Source: Protostelium mycophagum
Taxonomy: Eukaryota > Evosea > Variosea > Protosteliida > Protosteliaceae
Direction of reading: 5' to 3'
Assembly (NCBI GenBank): GCA_002081555.1
Contig: MZNV01002697.1
Location: forward strand, 1-37,668
Length of the DNA stretch: 37,668 nucleotides
This document shows positions 1-10,920 of the stretch, piece by piece. The first letter of the stretch is position 1, and each line of letters opens with the position of its first letter. The translations under genes were made by a program, and so were the position numbers. The notes below the pieces were generated by a model, which was given only the letters and a program-made list of their open reading frames with translations, was not told the DNA's origin and did no database searches.

Positions 1-991
1 GTTCTGCATTAAATGTTCCTGCAATCTTTAATCTATAACAGAGATATAAATTAGTCAATTAAAGTCAAAATGTTCTGCTGCAATCTCTAGTCCATAGATG
101 GACATATAATATGCTGGTTCAAGCAATACAACTTTGGCCAGCAATCATTCAGTTTTTGGATACAGGCAAGAAATCAAAGGTATTTCATTTTATAGATTAT
201 ATATTATTTTTGAAAAAATATATTTATAAACTGTGCAGATTTAGAAGAAGTCTCACCTGTTAAATCACAACATTCAAGTATTGAAACAACTGAAGCAACT
301 ATTAAAAGTAAGCAAATCAATTTTTATCTCTCATTTGACTTTAAAAATTAGCCTCTAAAAGAAGCAACACTTTTGTTTTCTAAAAATGGAGTTGCTTGAC
401 TTAGCAATGTAATTTTCAAATTCAATGAAATGTTTTTGTTCTGTTAGAGCTTCATAGTTGTTTTCAATTCTTAGCAAGAGGAGTCCCACCCTCCCACCCT
501 TGTTGTTCTCTGTATTCTGGGGCGGAAAATTTCTCATCACGTGTTTGGTGGACACTGGAGAGAAGTAAAAAGGGAAGGAGAGATGCTGGGTGTTTTTTAT
601 CAGAGAAGTGAAATGACGTTATAAATTCCAGGTCAGCCTGTTTTTCCCCACGTACCGTCGCGGGTCTTTCAAAAGGCGCTGGTTCACCGAGAGAGCTGCG
701 GTCGACGAAGGAAAGAAGAGTTTGGAGAAGAAAGAGCAAAATTTAGAAGAAATTTATTAGGAGGAAGATTTCCGGCTGATGTAGATTAACAACGACGTCA
801 TACGTCATCATCGATAGTGGTTTTCAATTCTTTTTGTAGCCGGTTTTGGACAATCGCTGAAACGTTCCCTGAAAAAGTTGAATGCTGATTCCCGGGAATC
901 ACAATAACCCCCGAAAAAGTGATGTTGCAACCGAGCAGACCTCGTTAAGAGCCCAAGAAGGGGAAAAAGACATTCACAACAAGAAGAAATC
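1..991. other. AT-rich region upstream of LYS9; possible 3' end of another gene
   Basis: No gene can be called with confidence here. On the plus strand about 238-351 reads as an open stretch (DLEEVSPVKSQHSSIETTEA...) after an AG acceptor-like site and ends at a TAG at 349-351; an upstream piece near 125-180 can be joined to it in frame, so this may be the last exon of a gene that begins outside the window. The rest (about 400-990) holds only isolated minus-strand reading frames with no recognisable protein and no exon chain. It includes the LYS9 promoter. Confidence 0.3.
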
Positions 992-3082
992 ATGAGTATG
1001 TGACCCTGCCTCAAGATGTGACTGATGAGCTACAGACAAGAGTGTTTTGATCTTAGGTGCTGGCCTTTCTTCTCCTCCTCTATCTAGATATCTCGTCGAC
1101 CATGGCTACCAAGTGACCATTGCCAACAGAACTCTGGCTTCTGCTGAGAAGCTCGCCTCAGCACGTGAAGGTGATGACACCGTCTTGATTATACATTCTA
1201 ATTATATTCAGGAATCAAGGCACTTCAGCTCGACATTGAAACTGAAGAAGGAAAGAAATTGTTAGAACAGATCACTCCCCAGTTCAACGCTGTGAGATGA
1301 TAATCATGATCATATCATTTCTCACGATAGCAGATGGTGTCAATGTTGCCCTATGTCTTTCACGTCCTTGCTGCTGAGGTTGCCATCCGTCACAAGGTCA
1401 ACTTCTTCACCACCTCATACGTGTCAGACGATATGAGAAAGTTGGATACTGCTGCCAAAGAAGCCGGAGTCATCGTTGTTAACGAGTGGTGAGCTACATA
1501 TACCTTCTAAGCATTAGTCTGATCATATGCAGTGGTGTTGATCCCGGAACTGATCACATGAGGTAATTGCAAGAACCGTCCTCTATACGATGGCATCACA
1601 TCATCCGAAGATGATATGATGAACGACTTCTTTGCCGTTTTTGTTCACAGGCTGTGAGAAATCTGACTCATTATAGTGCCATGAAGTTGATCGACAGAGT
1701 GACAGCCGAGGGAGGTGTCATCAAGTCTTTCACCTCTTACTGCGGTGGTCTCCCTGCCCCCAAGGACAACAACAACCCCTTCGGTTACAAGGTCAGTTAT
1801 ATCTACAATGAGACAGAATATTGTCGCTGTCGACAAATTCAAATCGAAACAAAAGATGGCACAGCCACAAATTTTAAAAATCAATATATTTGTGTCTATC
1901 TACAACGTTGTAAAGATGAGTAGGTCTCTTGGGCTCCCAGAGGAGTTCTCCTTGCCTCCAGAAACCCCGCCACTTTCCTTCGCGACGGTCAAGTCACCAC
2001 AATCCCAGGTGGTGACCTCTTCGACAATTTCCACGTGGAGGAGGTGAGATTTCCGCGAAATTTCGTCATGTCGACAATGTACAGGTCGACGGAGTCGGAA
2101 AATTGGAGACATACCCCAACCGTAACTCCAACCACTACATCGATGTATACGGCATCCACCAGACCAGAACCATCGTTCGTGGGACATACAGAAATCTCGG
2201 TGAGATCTCCGCGAAATTTCTCCGAAATTTCGTGACAAATGACAGGATGGTGCCAGTCCATCAAGAAGCTGTCAGATTTGGGATACCTCAGTGTTGACAC
2301 AAAAGACTATTCCGGATACTCTCTCGGAAAATTGACCGCAGAACTCGCCAAGTCTAACGCGACCACCTCCCAGGAGCTCAGAACCCAGGTACGTCTCTAC
2401 AACGTTGTAGAATGTAGAAAAGTATCCGAAATCTCAGATAAAATTTTGAAAAAATGGACTCGACATTTTGTACATCTGTAACATTTTTTACGAGTAAAGT
2501 TGTATTGAAATGCGACAGGTCGCCGAATTCCTCAAGTTACAGCCCACAGACAAGGTCCTCGACAACATCGAATGGATGGGTCTCTTCGACTTTTCCAAGA
2601 ACATTCCAGCCGGTGTAAACACCCCCCTCGATGTCCTCTGCAGCCTCGCTAAGGACAAGTGGGTGTACTCCCCAGGAGAGGTGACATTTGAGTGTCATAA
2701 TGATATATTGTGACACGTGACAGGTTGACATGTTGGTGCTCAAGCACACTTTTGAGGTGGAGTACCCCGACCGTGTCGACGTCGTCACATCTACAATGGT
2801 CGACTACGGAATTCCAAACGGTAAGTTCTCCCTTCAAATCTAAAAATAGATCTCGTCATGATATCACGATGACTTGTCGTAGGAGAGACATCCATGAGCA
2901 GAACCGTGTCACTCCCCGTTGCCATCGCGATCAGACTCGTGTTTGAAGGCAAGATCAACCTCAAGGGACTCCAGATTCCCACAATACCGGAGTTCTACGA
3001 ACCAATTCTCCAGGAGTTGGAGACTTTCAACATTAAATTCGTCGAAAAAGTACAGAACTCTACATCCAAGAACAAGTTGTGA
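992..3082 (+). CDS. LYS9: Saccharopine dehydrogenase (LYS9 type), 12 exons
   Basis: Predicted 451 aa, the usual size of fungal Lys9. The family interconverts saccharopine with aminoadipate semialdehyde plus glutamate using NADP(H), in the alpha-aminoadipate lysine pathway in the cytosol. The protein opens MNKSVLILGAGLSS, a Rossmann nucleotide-binding loop. Family blocks follow: HKVNFFTTSYVSDDMRKLD (about 105-125), GVDPGTDHM (about 125-133), SYCGGLPAP (about 155-165) and NPFGYK, and the chain runs to a TGA at the end. Exons: 992-995, 1036-1170, 1212-1291, 1334-1488, 1533-1562, 1677-1791, 1924-2043, 2085-2199, 2246-2388, 2519-2680, 2724-2820, 2883-3082. The first exon is only 4 nt (ATGA), chosen because it restores a start right before the Rossmann motif. 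It stands alone and is not fused to lysine-ketoglutarate reductase as in animals. The adjacent gene is convergent, 63 bp away. Confidence 0.93.
1899..1914. repeat. Intronic palindrome TCTACAACGTTGTAAA (LYS9)
   Basis: 15/16 match to TCTACAACGTTGTAGA, near the 3' end of LYS9 intron 1792-1923. Confidence 0.7.
2396..2411. repeat. Intronic palindrome TCTACAACGTTGTAGA, perfect copy (LYS9)
   Basis: Exact 16-bp palindrome starting 8 nt into LYS9 intron 2389-2518. It serves as the reference copy for the family. Confidence 0.8.
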
Positions 3083-3145
3083 ACCAGATAAAGACGGTTT
3101 TATTCTGATGAAAAGTTTCATTTCGACGAAACGGGTCCATGACAA

Positions 3146-5979
3146 TCATCCTTGTTTAAAGAAGTCGATCAGTGTTTCCAGGTTGTAATTGCTCACAATC
3201 CGTGTCAAGTCTTCCACCTTCGACCTCGAATCCTTGCCTTTCAGTCTCTGTTTGGCAATGAACATGTCATTCAATCGGATGACGATCTTGTTCATCTCTT
3301 GCGGCATGGACTTGTACTCGCTCGTGATCGCATCGGCTCTTCGAAGGATGCTGGCGCTTTCCGCAGACAAATAGTCCATGTCACTGTCTTGTACAGATAA
3401 TTCCTTGAATTTTCAGACTATTTTAACCCGGACAACTGTCACCTTCAGACTGAGAAGTAACTTCATCTTCTTCTCGAGTTGGTATTGTTGGTCTATTTGT
3501 GGGTGCAATAATTGGAGACATCCTAACAGCGCCTTCTCTGACACTGACGCTGACACATTCAGTTGAGTTCCTCTAATGCTGGCCTCTTTCGACATGATAT
3601 CTTTGATGGTTGCAAGTGCTGACGTCGAGTCGCTTCTAAATACAGCTTCTCCTTTTCTTAGAAAATTTAGTACCTTCCATCTACAACGAGACTCACTCAT
3701 ATTTACACAGGAGAAGTGTCTTCGTTTGACTGCATCGAAAGTATAATTCCATGACATCTTGAGGTAAACTGAGATATCTCAGTTCAACAGTACAAACAAG
3801 AATGCTTACATTTCTGGCACGTTGTAGAGGCATATAGAGATCCACGCGTTCATTTCTGATAGGCCGAAGCTTCCGGTCATTTTTAGCTCGTGAAATTCCC
3901 TCTGATCGGCCTCTTTCTCTGTCACACGAACGTGAAGAGGTAGTGGTTTGACTTCCAAAGTGATCACCTTTACAAGTCAATACTCATCGTGAAGAGCAAA
4001 TAATAGATAAAATCAAATTTTTGCTGCGCAAAATCACTCAAATGCTCTCACTTGACATGACCTTGGCACAACAATAGGCATCACGTAAACATTGACGGAG
4101 CCAGCCTTTCCCTCCTCCATGATCACTTTAAATTGGACTCTGTTGATTTGCTCCAAGACCCTCGTCGAGCCTAAATATTGATTTCCCTCCGCGATACACT
4201 CTTCTGTGATGGGTGTTTTGCTGGTGAGGGTGATGCTCTTGTCGTGGTCCTCTATACTAAGGCCCTGTACATTGGATTGAAACACAATCCCATCCATAGG
4301 CATGGGTACCTCAGAGAGACTCAGCCATGAGATTCATATGAAGAACATTTATATTGTGGACTTGACAAAATTTACAACCACAGAAACGAGGGCTCACCTC
4401 TAGGGATAGTAGCCAAACAGCAGTATCCGGGTCGAACCAAAACTTATGATTGACTTTGAATTGCGAGACCAGAGCAACCATCTCCTTAGATATTTTACCG
4501 TATTTGCTCTTCGCCTTCTCCACTTGCTGATTCAACTTGTCCAACTCCGTTTTGAGTCCTTTTATGCGTTTTTCTGATGCTTCACGGTTCACTTGATTGG
4601 TTGTGATCGAATTTGCAGTCTTTGAGGTGAGGGAAATGGGCCTCCCTCCATTGTACACGAGAATTTTTCCTGGAAAATAAATATTTTTTTCAACTTGAAA
4701 ACTTACCCGAATGTGTCACCAGGGCGATTTCTGGTTGGTCGGCCTCAAGCATGTACCCCACGTCTAAACCCTGTATCGATTCGCCTATGATATCTCGAAA
4801 TACCAGTCGTGGTGCTTCAGCCACAGTCTCATCAAATTTGTACACGTCCAAATGCCTGTTGGTCTGAGAGAAAAATCCATGAAATTTCTTACCCATCATC
4901 TCTTCCCACAACGATCGCGTCGAACCCGTCATGTGAATGATAAAGAGCAATACAATTCACGGCTGCCAACGTGCCTGTTGGTTCCAAAAACCATCCTTTT
5001 CTCGCTTCTTTTTCCAATATGATCGACCCCAGAGCACCAGATGCAGTTCCGTACAGAAAAATCCTGCAAGACTGAGAAGTTGTAGATATAGATGGGAGCA
5101 TACTTGGATTTGCTGCCTTCGACGGGAAAATTTTTTAAAGAAGTGATCGCAGCACCAGTCTCAACTTCAAATAATAATTCAGACCTCTATTTGAATCAGT
5201 GACATTTCAGGTATGTGTAAATACCTTCAAAATTCTAATGTGACCGTCGTGGCAAGCTAAAACTGCCTCTGGTTCTGAATCACCAGTGATGTATTCCGCA
5301 AGTACATCGTGGACTTTGTCTGTGCAAAATGATTATCTTTATGTTGTGAAATATGTTCAATTTTCCATTTTATAAAGGCTAATACATTATAAGTTCGTAC
5401 TGAAATTAATTTCTGTATCAAAATAGTATGAAATACCTCCAGCCAGATAATTGTATTTTTCCTTTCTTTCCTGAAACATGATTGTCGTATGGACGCCTGT
5501 AGCCCACACCACTCCTCCTTCTACCGATATTTTTGATATTTTTTCTGCAAGATGCACCTCGATCTTTCCGACATCTCTGCCCTTCCGATGATGAGCCACA
5601 GATCTCAAGATGCGCGTACCCTTCTCTGTATCTCATGTATTGAGTTACCGATCGAGACAAAGATGTCCTCTTTCGGCGAATTCTTCTGCGATGAGCCTAG
5701 TTCCACCCTCAGAATCGGTTGATTCTCTCCAACTTGCAATTTCCATTGAACCTTTCAATCGTTCATAATCCATCATCAACCTGATCTCAACACTACCTGC
5801 ACGTCTCCCTTTTTTAAGACAAGGCAATGTAAATTACCAGTGTCATCACCAACTACGACATGTTGTCCTGGAGCTCTTGCTTGCGGACCGGCTTGATGTG
5901 GCAGTATTCTGAGATTGCAACCCGATACCGTGCCCACAAGGTGCAAATCATTTCGAGCAAATTCCAACTCGTTTGTCAT
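3146..5979 (-). CDS. BBS7: BBS7, Bardet-Biedl syndrome 7 / BBSome subunit, 13 exons
   Basis: Predicted 729 aa (human BBS7 is about 715). BBS7 is a core subunit of the BBSome, the coat that carries membrane proteins through cilia with intraflagellar transport. The N-terminal beta-propeller contains HVVVGDDTGNLHCLVLKKGD (about 40-60) and IVVGRDDG (about 265). A coiled coil follows (about 345-375, RIKGLKTELDKLNQQVEKAK), then a gamma-adaptin-ear-like segment and the helical C-terminus with KYEKGEAVFRSD, ATIKDIMSKEAS and a final LETLIDFFKQG, matching the family order. Exons, 5' to 3' on the minus strand: 5979-5797, 5751-5620, 5581-5437, 5319-5225, 5186-5104, 5063-4893, 4855-4707, 4669-4398, 4309-4052, 3967-3810, 3768-3697, 3656-3443, 3403-3146. 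The start at 5979 (MTNELEFARND) matches the family N-terminus; an upstream in-frame ATG exists. Introns are 37-117 nt. Confidence 0.93.
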
Positions 5980-6163
5980 CTGAAGATCAGCTTTGCTTGA
6001 CGCTGAAAATAAAGCGTAACACTGAAATCTGCGACGCATCTGCAACGTAAAAAACTGTCTTTTAGGATTTCACAAGCATATCCAAAAAACAAACACTCCA
6101 CCTCTTGTGCGTTCATCCAAAAAACTTAATCTCCAAGTTGAGGAAGCCAAAAAATCCACATAA

Positions 6164-7976
6164 ATGAATATGTTGATATTCTGGAGAGTTTCATTGATCG
6201 AGTGTTTTCCAAGTTTAACAGGTGCACGATTTCAGGGTGTTCCAGAACAACTGGCGGGTGTTTGTGAAGAAATAAAGTTTCCTTTCAAATTTTATCGCAT
6301 CCCACAGCTAATTTTTATCGGAATGAGAAAACAACAAAACTCACCAAACCAGCAGAGATGCAGATCATACAGACAACAGATGAAGAAGACACAAAGATTG
6401 ATGCCACTGAAGGGAATGCTGAACATCAACAAATAATTCAATTAGCTTCATCATTTAACGATGGTTCGGTTGCACCCACTTATTCCCACGAGATCACAGA
6501 CATTTTAAACGGAAGACGTGAGTCGCCTCATTTTCATCATATCATATACATCATTCTGAAGTCGCCGCAGGTCTTCCATTGCATCTGTTGGGTTATCTCA
6601 GAGTCCGTGTCAATAGTTTAAGACTGAAAGGTCTCATCCTCGTAGAGATGGTCGCATTAATCTTTAAGGACAATTTGGAGGATGGACTCAAAGCAAAACC
6701 AGCGAATCTGGTCGACTTCCTCTTAAAAAATATCAAGTAAGCTCATCTTATTCTTAGTTCTATTGATACCCAAGGATGGTAATTATTTTTCGAAGATTAA
6801 TTCCATTTGTACATTGCATTTTCCAGACTAATCAAACCCAGTCTCTTCCTTGGACTGGATCAAACATCAGAATCGTTCTACAATGAGTTCATCGCGGAGG
6901 AGATTTGGAAGAGGTTTAAAATGGATGAAGCCATCGTCGATTGTCAGGTGATGGATAATTCATTCCATAAAATCAATACTGATCATTTGTGCTGATGAAT
7001 GCAGTCCAATGCGGTTTCTGAAGTGAAGGGATCTGTATATAAGAAGATGAATGCGGCCCTCTTCTACCAACTCATGAGGAGCATCACATTCCATACCCAC
7101 ATTGAGTTCAGCCCACAGGTGAACATCTCTACTTTTTAGTTCACTCCGCAGTTATTACCGTGATCTTTGCGGTGCACGACACTCTAAAAGTCAAAGTCAT
7201 CAAAATCTGTAAAAATTTTATTGCAAAACAATATTAAAAAACAATAAAAAATTACTGACTGCGTGCAGGCTCGTTCGAAATTGACGCACGCTTTTTCGGA
7301 CCAGGATTCTCTAAAAAGATCTAATTTGAAGAGCTCACTTGCTATGGAGATGAACCCTCTCAGACAGTCAGGAGTGATCCATAATGACAATGTCCTCATC
7401 GCGATCGGTGATTTAGAGGTGAATATTTTGAATTTTATTGTACAATTAAAAATTTTGTCTCTCATCATCACGATTGACACGCATCAGATGCCCTCCATAC
7501 ATTATCTGATCAGAGAGTTTCATCTTGATATCAATGAGGCACAACTCGACAAGTTGCACGCATTTTCCCAAAATAGACTCAGAAGCAAGAGCGGTAGGTT
7601 TATTTCTCCCAACCCTCTACATCGTTGTAGATTCTCAAAGTCTGACACTCTTCAGAAAACGTGGAGGCGAAGCCGGCCCCAAAACCTCAACCACAAGGAG
7701 AGAGGCCAGTGCTGTGTAGAAGTGCTTCTGTGCCCAGAAATATCGAGGAGGACGATTGGGTCATCATCTCTGATGACGCAGCACCACCCCCAAAAGAGAC
7801 CATGGGTGAGTCCATCTACAATGCTATACTGCGAAATCTCGACGAAATTTCAGTGGAATTTGTGGATGAATTGACGTATTACAGCTGAGGACTTCAAGCT
7901 GATCAAGGCGAGGATGGCTCTCGGAGTTATGAAACTCCGAAATTCAATTATAGACCTGTTTGATGACCAGAAGTAA
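6164..7976 (+). CDS. Unrecognised conserved-looking protein, 9 exons
   Basis: Predicted 400 aa, no family recognised. Exons: 6164-6257, 6308-6517, 6571-6736, 6827-6947, 7005-7118, 7269-7418, 7488-7593, 7656-7805, 7885-7976. The middle is mostly helical and hydrophobic (LPLHLLGYLRVRVNSLRLKG, LVDFLLKNIKLIKPSLFLGL, KKMNAALFYQLMRSITFHTH). A Pro/Lys/Ala linker follows (about 315-330, KPAPKPQPQ), then an acidic tryptophan motif EEDDWVIISDD (about 345), and the protein ends IIDLFDDQK. The linker plus acidic W motif suggests an adaptor or trafficking protein, but that is only inference. The first exon is the weak part: translation could start at 6358 (MQIIQTTDEED), and a second open frame overlaps 6160-6230. 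It is divergent from BBS7 across about 180 bp. AATAAA at 7985-7990 is a plausible polyadenylation signal. Confidence 0.7.
7616..7631. repeat. Intronic palindrome TCTACATCGTTGTAGA
   Basis: 15/16 copy in intron 7594-7655 of the unrecognised 400-aa gene. Confidence 0.7.
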
Positions 7977-8208
7977 TCCTTGTAAATAAATTGTAAAAAT
8001 ATCAAAATTTTTTCCAAGTTTGTGTTATGTGGGGTTACTACCGTGTTATTCAATAAAAATATTACCAAGCCGCATAATAACGTGGGCAAGGCTGGGCAAG
8101 GCTCTGCGATTCCTTACCGTGGCTCGCGGTAACTGACGTGTGGGCGGGTTGTAGTGCGCTGAGCACTTCTTCAACAAGGTATTTTCGTAAGCCATTTAAC
8201 TGTATGAT
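7977..8208. other. Convergent intergenic spacer with TTACCG/CGGTAA stem
   Basis: Short 3'-to-3' spacer. It holds a tandem 10-bp duplication (GGGCAAGGCT twice, about 8086-8105), then at 8114-8132 the inverted repeat TTACCGTGGCTCGCGGTAA. No coding signal. Confidence 0.6.
8114..8132. repeat. Stem element TTACCG-7 nt-CGGTAA, copy 1
   Basis: Perfect 6-bp arms around a 7-nt loop. The flank GCGATTC just left of it is shared with copy 2 at 9920-9939, so the similarity extends beyond the stem. It lies 77 bp beyond the stop codon of the Apd1-like gene. Confidence 0.6.
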
Positions 8209-9814
8209 TTATTGTGCGGGGGTCAATCTCTCTTTGGACTGGTCCATGGTCTCTCCCTGCAGTATTTCAGCATCTACAACAATGTAGATTGCACTCGAAA
8301 GATTCTTCGTGGTTTCTGTATTTTTATGACAAATTTGCTCACCATTTTTCCTCTGAATCCGGGCTTGAATATTGTTTTGCAAGCTAAATAAGCGTCCAAA
8401 AATTGTTCAGCATTTTTGTTCGTCATCTGCCCGTACCAATCTCCCTCTACAACGTGTCAGAAGAATCCGGTAATTCCTCGAAATTAAAATCTCTTTGAAC
8501 AATACGGTAAGAAATGAGGTGTTACGTTTGTTTAACGTGAAACTTACCGGGATAAACGACGACCACTGCGGCATACTTGTGGCCTCCAAGATGGCTGCTT
8601 CCCAGCACAGCCACACGGTCCTCCGACACGTTTCTGACCTTCAGCATCTCTTTTAGTTGGTCTACAACCTGCAAATTGTCAATAGAATGTTGAAAGACAT
8701 CAGCGACGAATAGTATATGTTATTATTCGGTTGTAATCTTTTGCTTACACACCGACTCGGTTAATAGTGATTTCACAATTTACAATGATTCATTTGATTA
8801 AAACAACAATGCTCTGCAAAGCACATAACTTGACAACACCCGCTGATAAGTTACGAGACGAGAAGAGGTCAAAACCCTCAGAGCAGTATTAAAAGACAAC
8901 CAATGGCTTTCGCCATATGGATATTATTCTGGTGTTTTATTAATATTTTCGGTGATGTGCGGCAAAGCCGCAGACACTAGATGATGTTTGTACAACTCTT
9001 ATAATATTATGAAAAATCAAAGCTTACTTGAGGACCAATTCTGCCGCATCTTCTGTCCCTTGTTCCGTGTGTGCACACTAATACGACATGTTCCCATGTC
9101 ACCCTATGATATCTTAATGTACTCATCTACAACGAGCCCAGACTCACTTCTCCTGCTGGATACCGGGTGGGGACTGCTGTTTAACGACGACGTGCTCGAC
9201 AAAGGAAGGAAGGTCTTCTTCAGTTATACCGATGTAACGTATGGCTGTGCACAGATCAGCCATGTTAATCTGGATTGGTACTTTATAGAGGCGACAATTG
9301 AGTTGAATATAGAAGATCCCTGCCAAAGGAATGACGATAATCTTGGGCAGTTGGGCTTGTGGTCATAGAACCATAATGAAACTTTTCATCATAAGCCTGT
9401 GAAAATATACCTTCGGGGTACACGATGATGTCGGTGCCTTTCTCAGTGCGATTGGGCTCGCTGCAAAGAGTAAACATCGTTGGTTCAGCTCCCTCTGCCT
9501 GGGTAATTCAGTATGTATAACTTCGTAAGACCTCTACATTCTTGATCTGAGTCATCAGAGCGTTGATAAAGGTGCCAGAGGTCTTTTCTGGTTTTTTTTC
9601 TGGCCAATCCATTAATCCAGAGCACAGTATGAGATGTCTCTTGTAATCGCTCTTCATTGTGCCGACTAATTTCGAATTGTAAGGTTGAGTGCCAGCGCAG
9701 CTCTCTGCGATTGGCTTTCCACATTCACAGGTGCCTGTGATGAATCAACTTACTAATAATCTTTAGACAATGAAGTCCACCTTCTTCTTGAGGTGTTGAT
9801 CCAGTGTTTCCCAT
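8209..9814 (-). CDS. Sucrase/ferredoxin-like (Apd1-type) thioredoxin-fold Fe-S protein, 8 exons
   Basis: Predicted 281 aa. It belongs to the sucrase/ferredoxin-like family typified by yeast Apd1, whose C-terminal thioredoxin-like ferredoxin domain binds a [2Fe-2S] cluster with two Cys and two His. The N-terminal half carries RHLILCSGLMDWP (about 65-80) and GTDIIVYPEG (about 105). The ferredoxin half has VLVCTHGTRDRRCG, with cysteines at about 176 and 185, and SSHLGGHKYA, with histidines at about 217 and 221; both spacings (9 and 4) fit the Apd1 ligands. GDWYGQMT and the tail GKMGETMDQSKERL follow. Exons: 9814-9781, 9734-9532, 9498-9411, 9319-9148, 9103-9028, 8668-8548, 8446-8343, 8256-8209. 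The start MGNTGS resembles an N-myristoylation signal. The intron at 9499-9531 is only 33 nt and the one at 8669-9027 is 359 nt. Confidence 0.88.
8273..8288. repeat. Intronic palindrome TCTACAACAATGTAGA (Apd1-like gene)
   Basis: 14/16 copy in the last intron (8257-8342). A separate half copy forms the 3' splice site of the preceding intron (CGTTGTAG ending at 8447 on the minus strand). Confidence 0.65.
8669..9027 (-). other. Long intron of the Apd1-like gene carrying repeat sequence
   Basis: 359 nt, against 33-101 nt for the other introns of this gene. It contains TGCGGCAAAGCCGCA at 8958-8972 followed by CACTAGAT. The same pair recurs in the tandem repeat of a SEN1 intron near 26046-26070, so this is probably an inserted or relic copy of that element. 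No coding signal. Confidence 0.6.
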
Positions 9815-9919
9815 GTTGATCGATGTTTTGTTTTGATCTGTGGCGAATGATCAATCTCCCCGATTTGCCCGCCAATTCCGGTAAAAATTCCGGTCTGAAA
9901 ATTTTTGTTGGGGCGATTC

Positions 9920-9939
9920 TTACCGTGTGCTTGCGGTAA
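9920..9939. repeat. Stem element TTACCG-8 nt-CGGTAA, copy 2
   Basis: Reads TTACCGTGTGCTTGCGGTAA, preceded by GCGATTC as in the copy at 8114-8132 and in the same orientation. It lies 106 bp upstream of the Apd1-like start codon. Looser relatives occur near 12661, 17935-17963, 23694-23705 and 32875-32890. Confidence 0.6.
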
Positions 9940-10453
9940 ATTCACGAGTACTCCCGTGGGTCGAACATTGGCCACAACAGAATGACTCGCGACGCACTTA
10001 TCTCAATCCATGAAGTTATTCGAGGTGGCCGCACCTTGACCACATTTTATATTTTTTTGCCCAACCAATATTGTAGGCACTTTTTGGCCTTGTCTGTCAT
10101 TGCTTGGTCAATGATCAGGCAGGTGTGGTCTGCACTCTGGGCAGCAATATTTTTTTCAAGTGTTGCCACAATTTTCCATGCCACTACATATATTTAAAAA
10201 TCCCTGTCATCTCAACACCTGATTTTAAATGCTGCAGATGATAATTGAATAGATTCATCTTTTGTTAGGACATTTTATTAATTTTATGGGTGATTTGCAA
10301 TATAGCACTAAAATTTGTCTTCATAATACTTTCTTTGGCGCTTGGAAACAACTGACCCCTCATGTGAGGATATAAAAATGTTTGACAAATATATGAAGAT
10401 AAATCCTTTGGTTCATTCCCATCAAACTGATACATTTTTACTTTAATTATTGG

Positions 10454-10561
10454 TGAGGATACTCCCAAGCTCAAATAAATCATCTTTTATTCGAACAAAA
10501 ATGGAAATAATCTTGCTTCCAGGCTAAAAAATTATATTTTTATCTTTAATTATTGGTGGCC
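10454..10561 (+). repeat. 108-bp dispersed repeat, copy 1
   Basis: Near identical, with one mismatch seen, to the reverse complement of 14629-14736. It runs from TGAGGATACTCCCAAGC to TTATTGGTGGCC. A 15-bp direct repeat CTTTAATTATTGGTG lies at 10441-10455 and 10544-10558, overlapping both edges. It has no coding capacity, and size and placement suit a miniature non-autonomous element. Confidence 0.8.
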
Positions 10562-10920
10562 AAATATCATAATGGCATGCAGCCTATAATTGCACTATAT
10601 TTGTGGGCAACAATTTTTTTTAAACTATTCTTTGACTAAATTTTTCAAACTTCTGGTTCTGTTTTTGGAACTATTCATCTATAAATCTGAATGATACTTC
10701 TGCAGTGTCTTGGTTTTATAAATATTTTTTGCCCTGGTTGCGTAAAACTCTTTTTTCTTCGCCCCATAAATATAAATTTATATCATAGTTGAAAGAAAAA
10801 ATGGTTTGACACTTTCCAAAAAATTCAGAATCAGAAAAGGAGTAGTTGAAATTGATTGAAATTTCGATTTGGCATCTGTTTCGAAAACATCAATCAGTCG
10901 GTCGGCACAATCCAGAAACG

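Larger units (their letters stand above)
9815..10920. other. Divergent intergenic region, AT-rich, with two repeat elements
   Basis: Promoter region between the Apd1-like gene (-) and the TMCO4-like gene (+). It holds a TTACCG...CGGTAA stem at 9920-9939 and one copy of a 108-bp repeat at 10454-10561. A minus-strand open frame at 10265-10483 has no recognisable content and overlaps the repeat, so it is not called. The last 300 bp are AT-rich. Confidence 0.6.

Noticed and set aside
464-739. Minus-strand frame beginning MLFLLQTLLSF, signal-peptide-like
   Set aside because: Single isolated frame, no exon partners, no recognised domain, in a promoter-like region.
9735-9780. A 19-nt intron (GTAAGTTGATTCATCACAG) in the Apd1-like first exon
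   Set aside because: An alternative 46-nt intron ending at the same acceptor also keeps the frame and fits the local intron sizes better.
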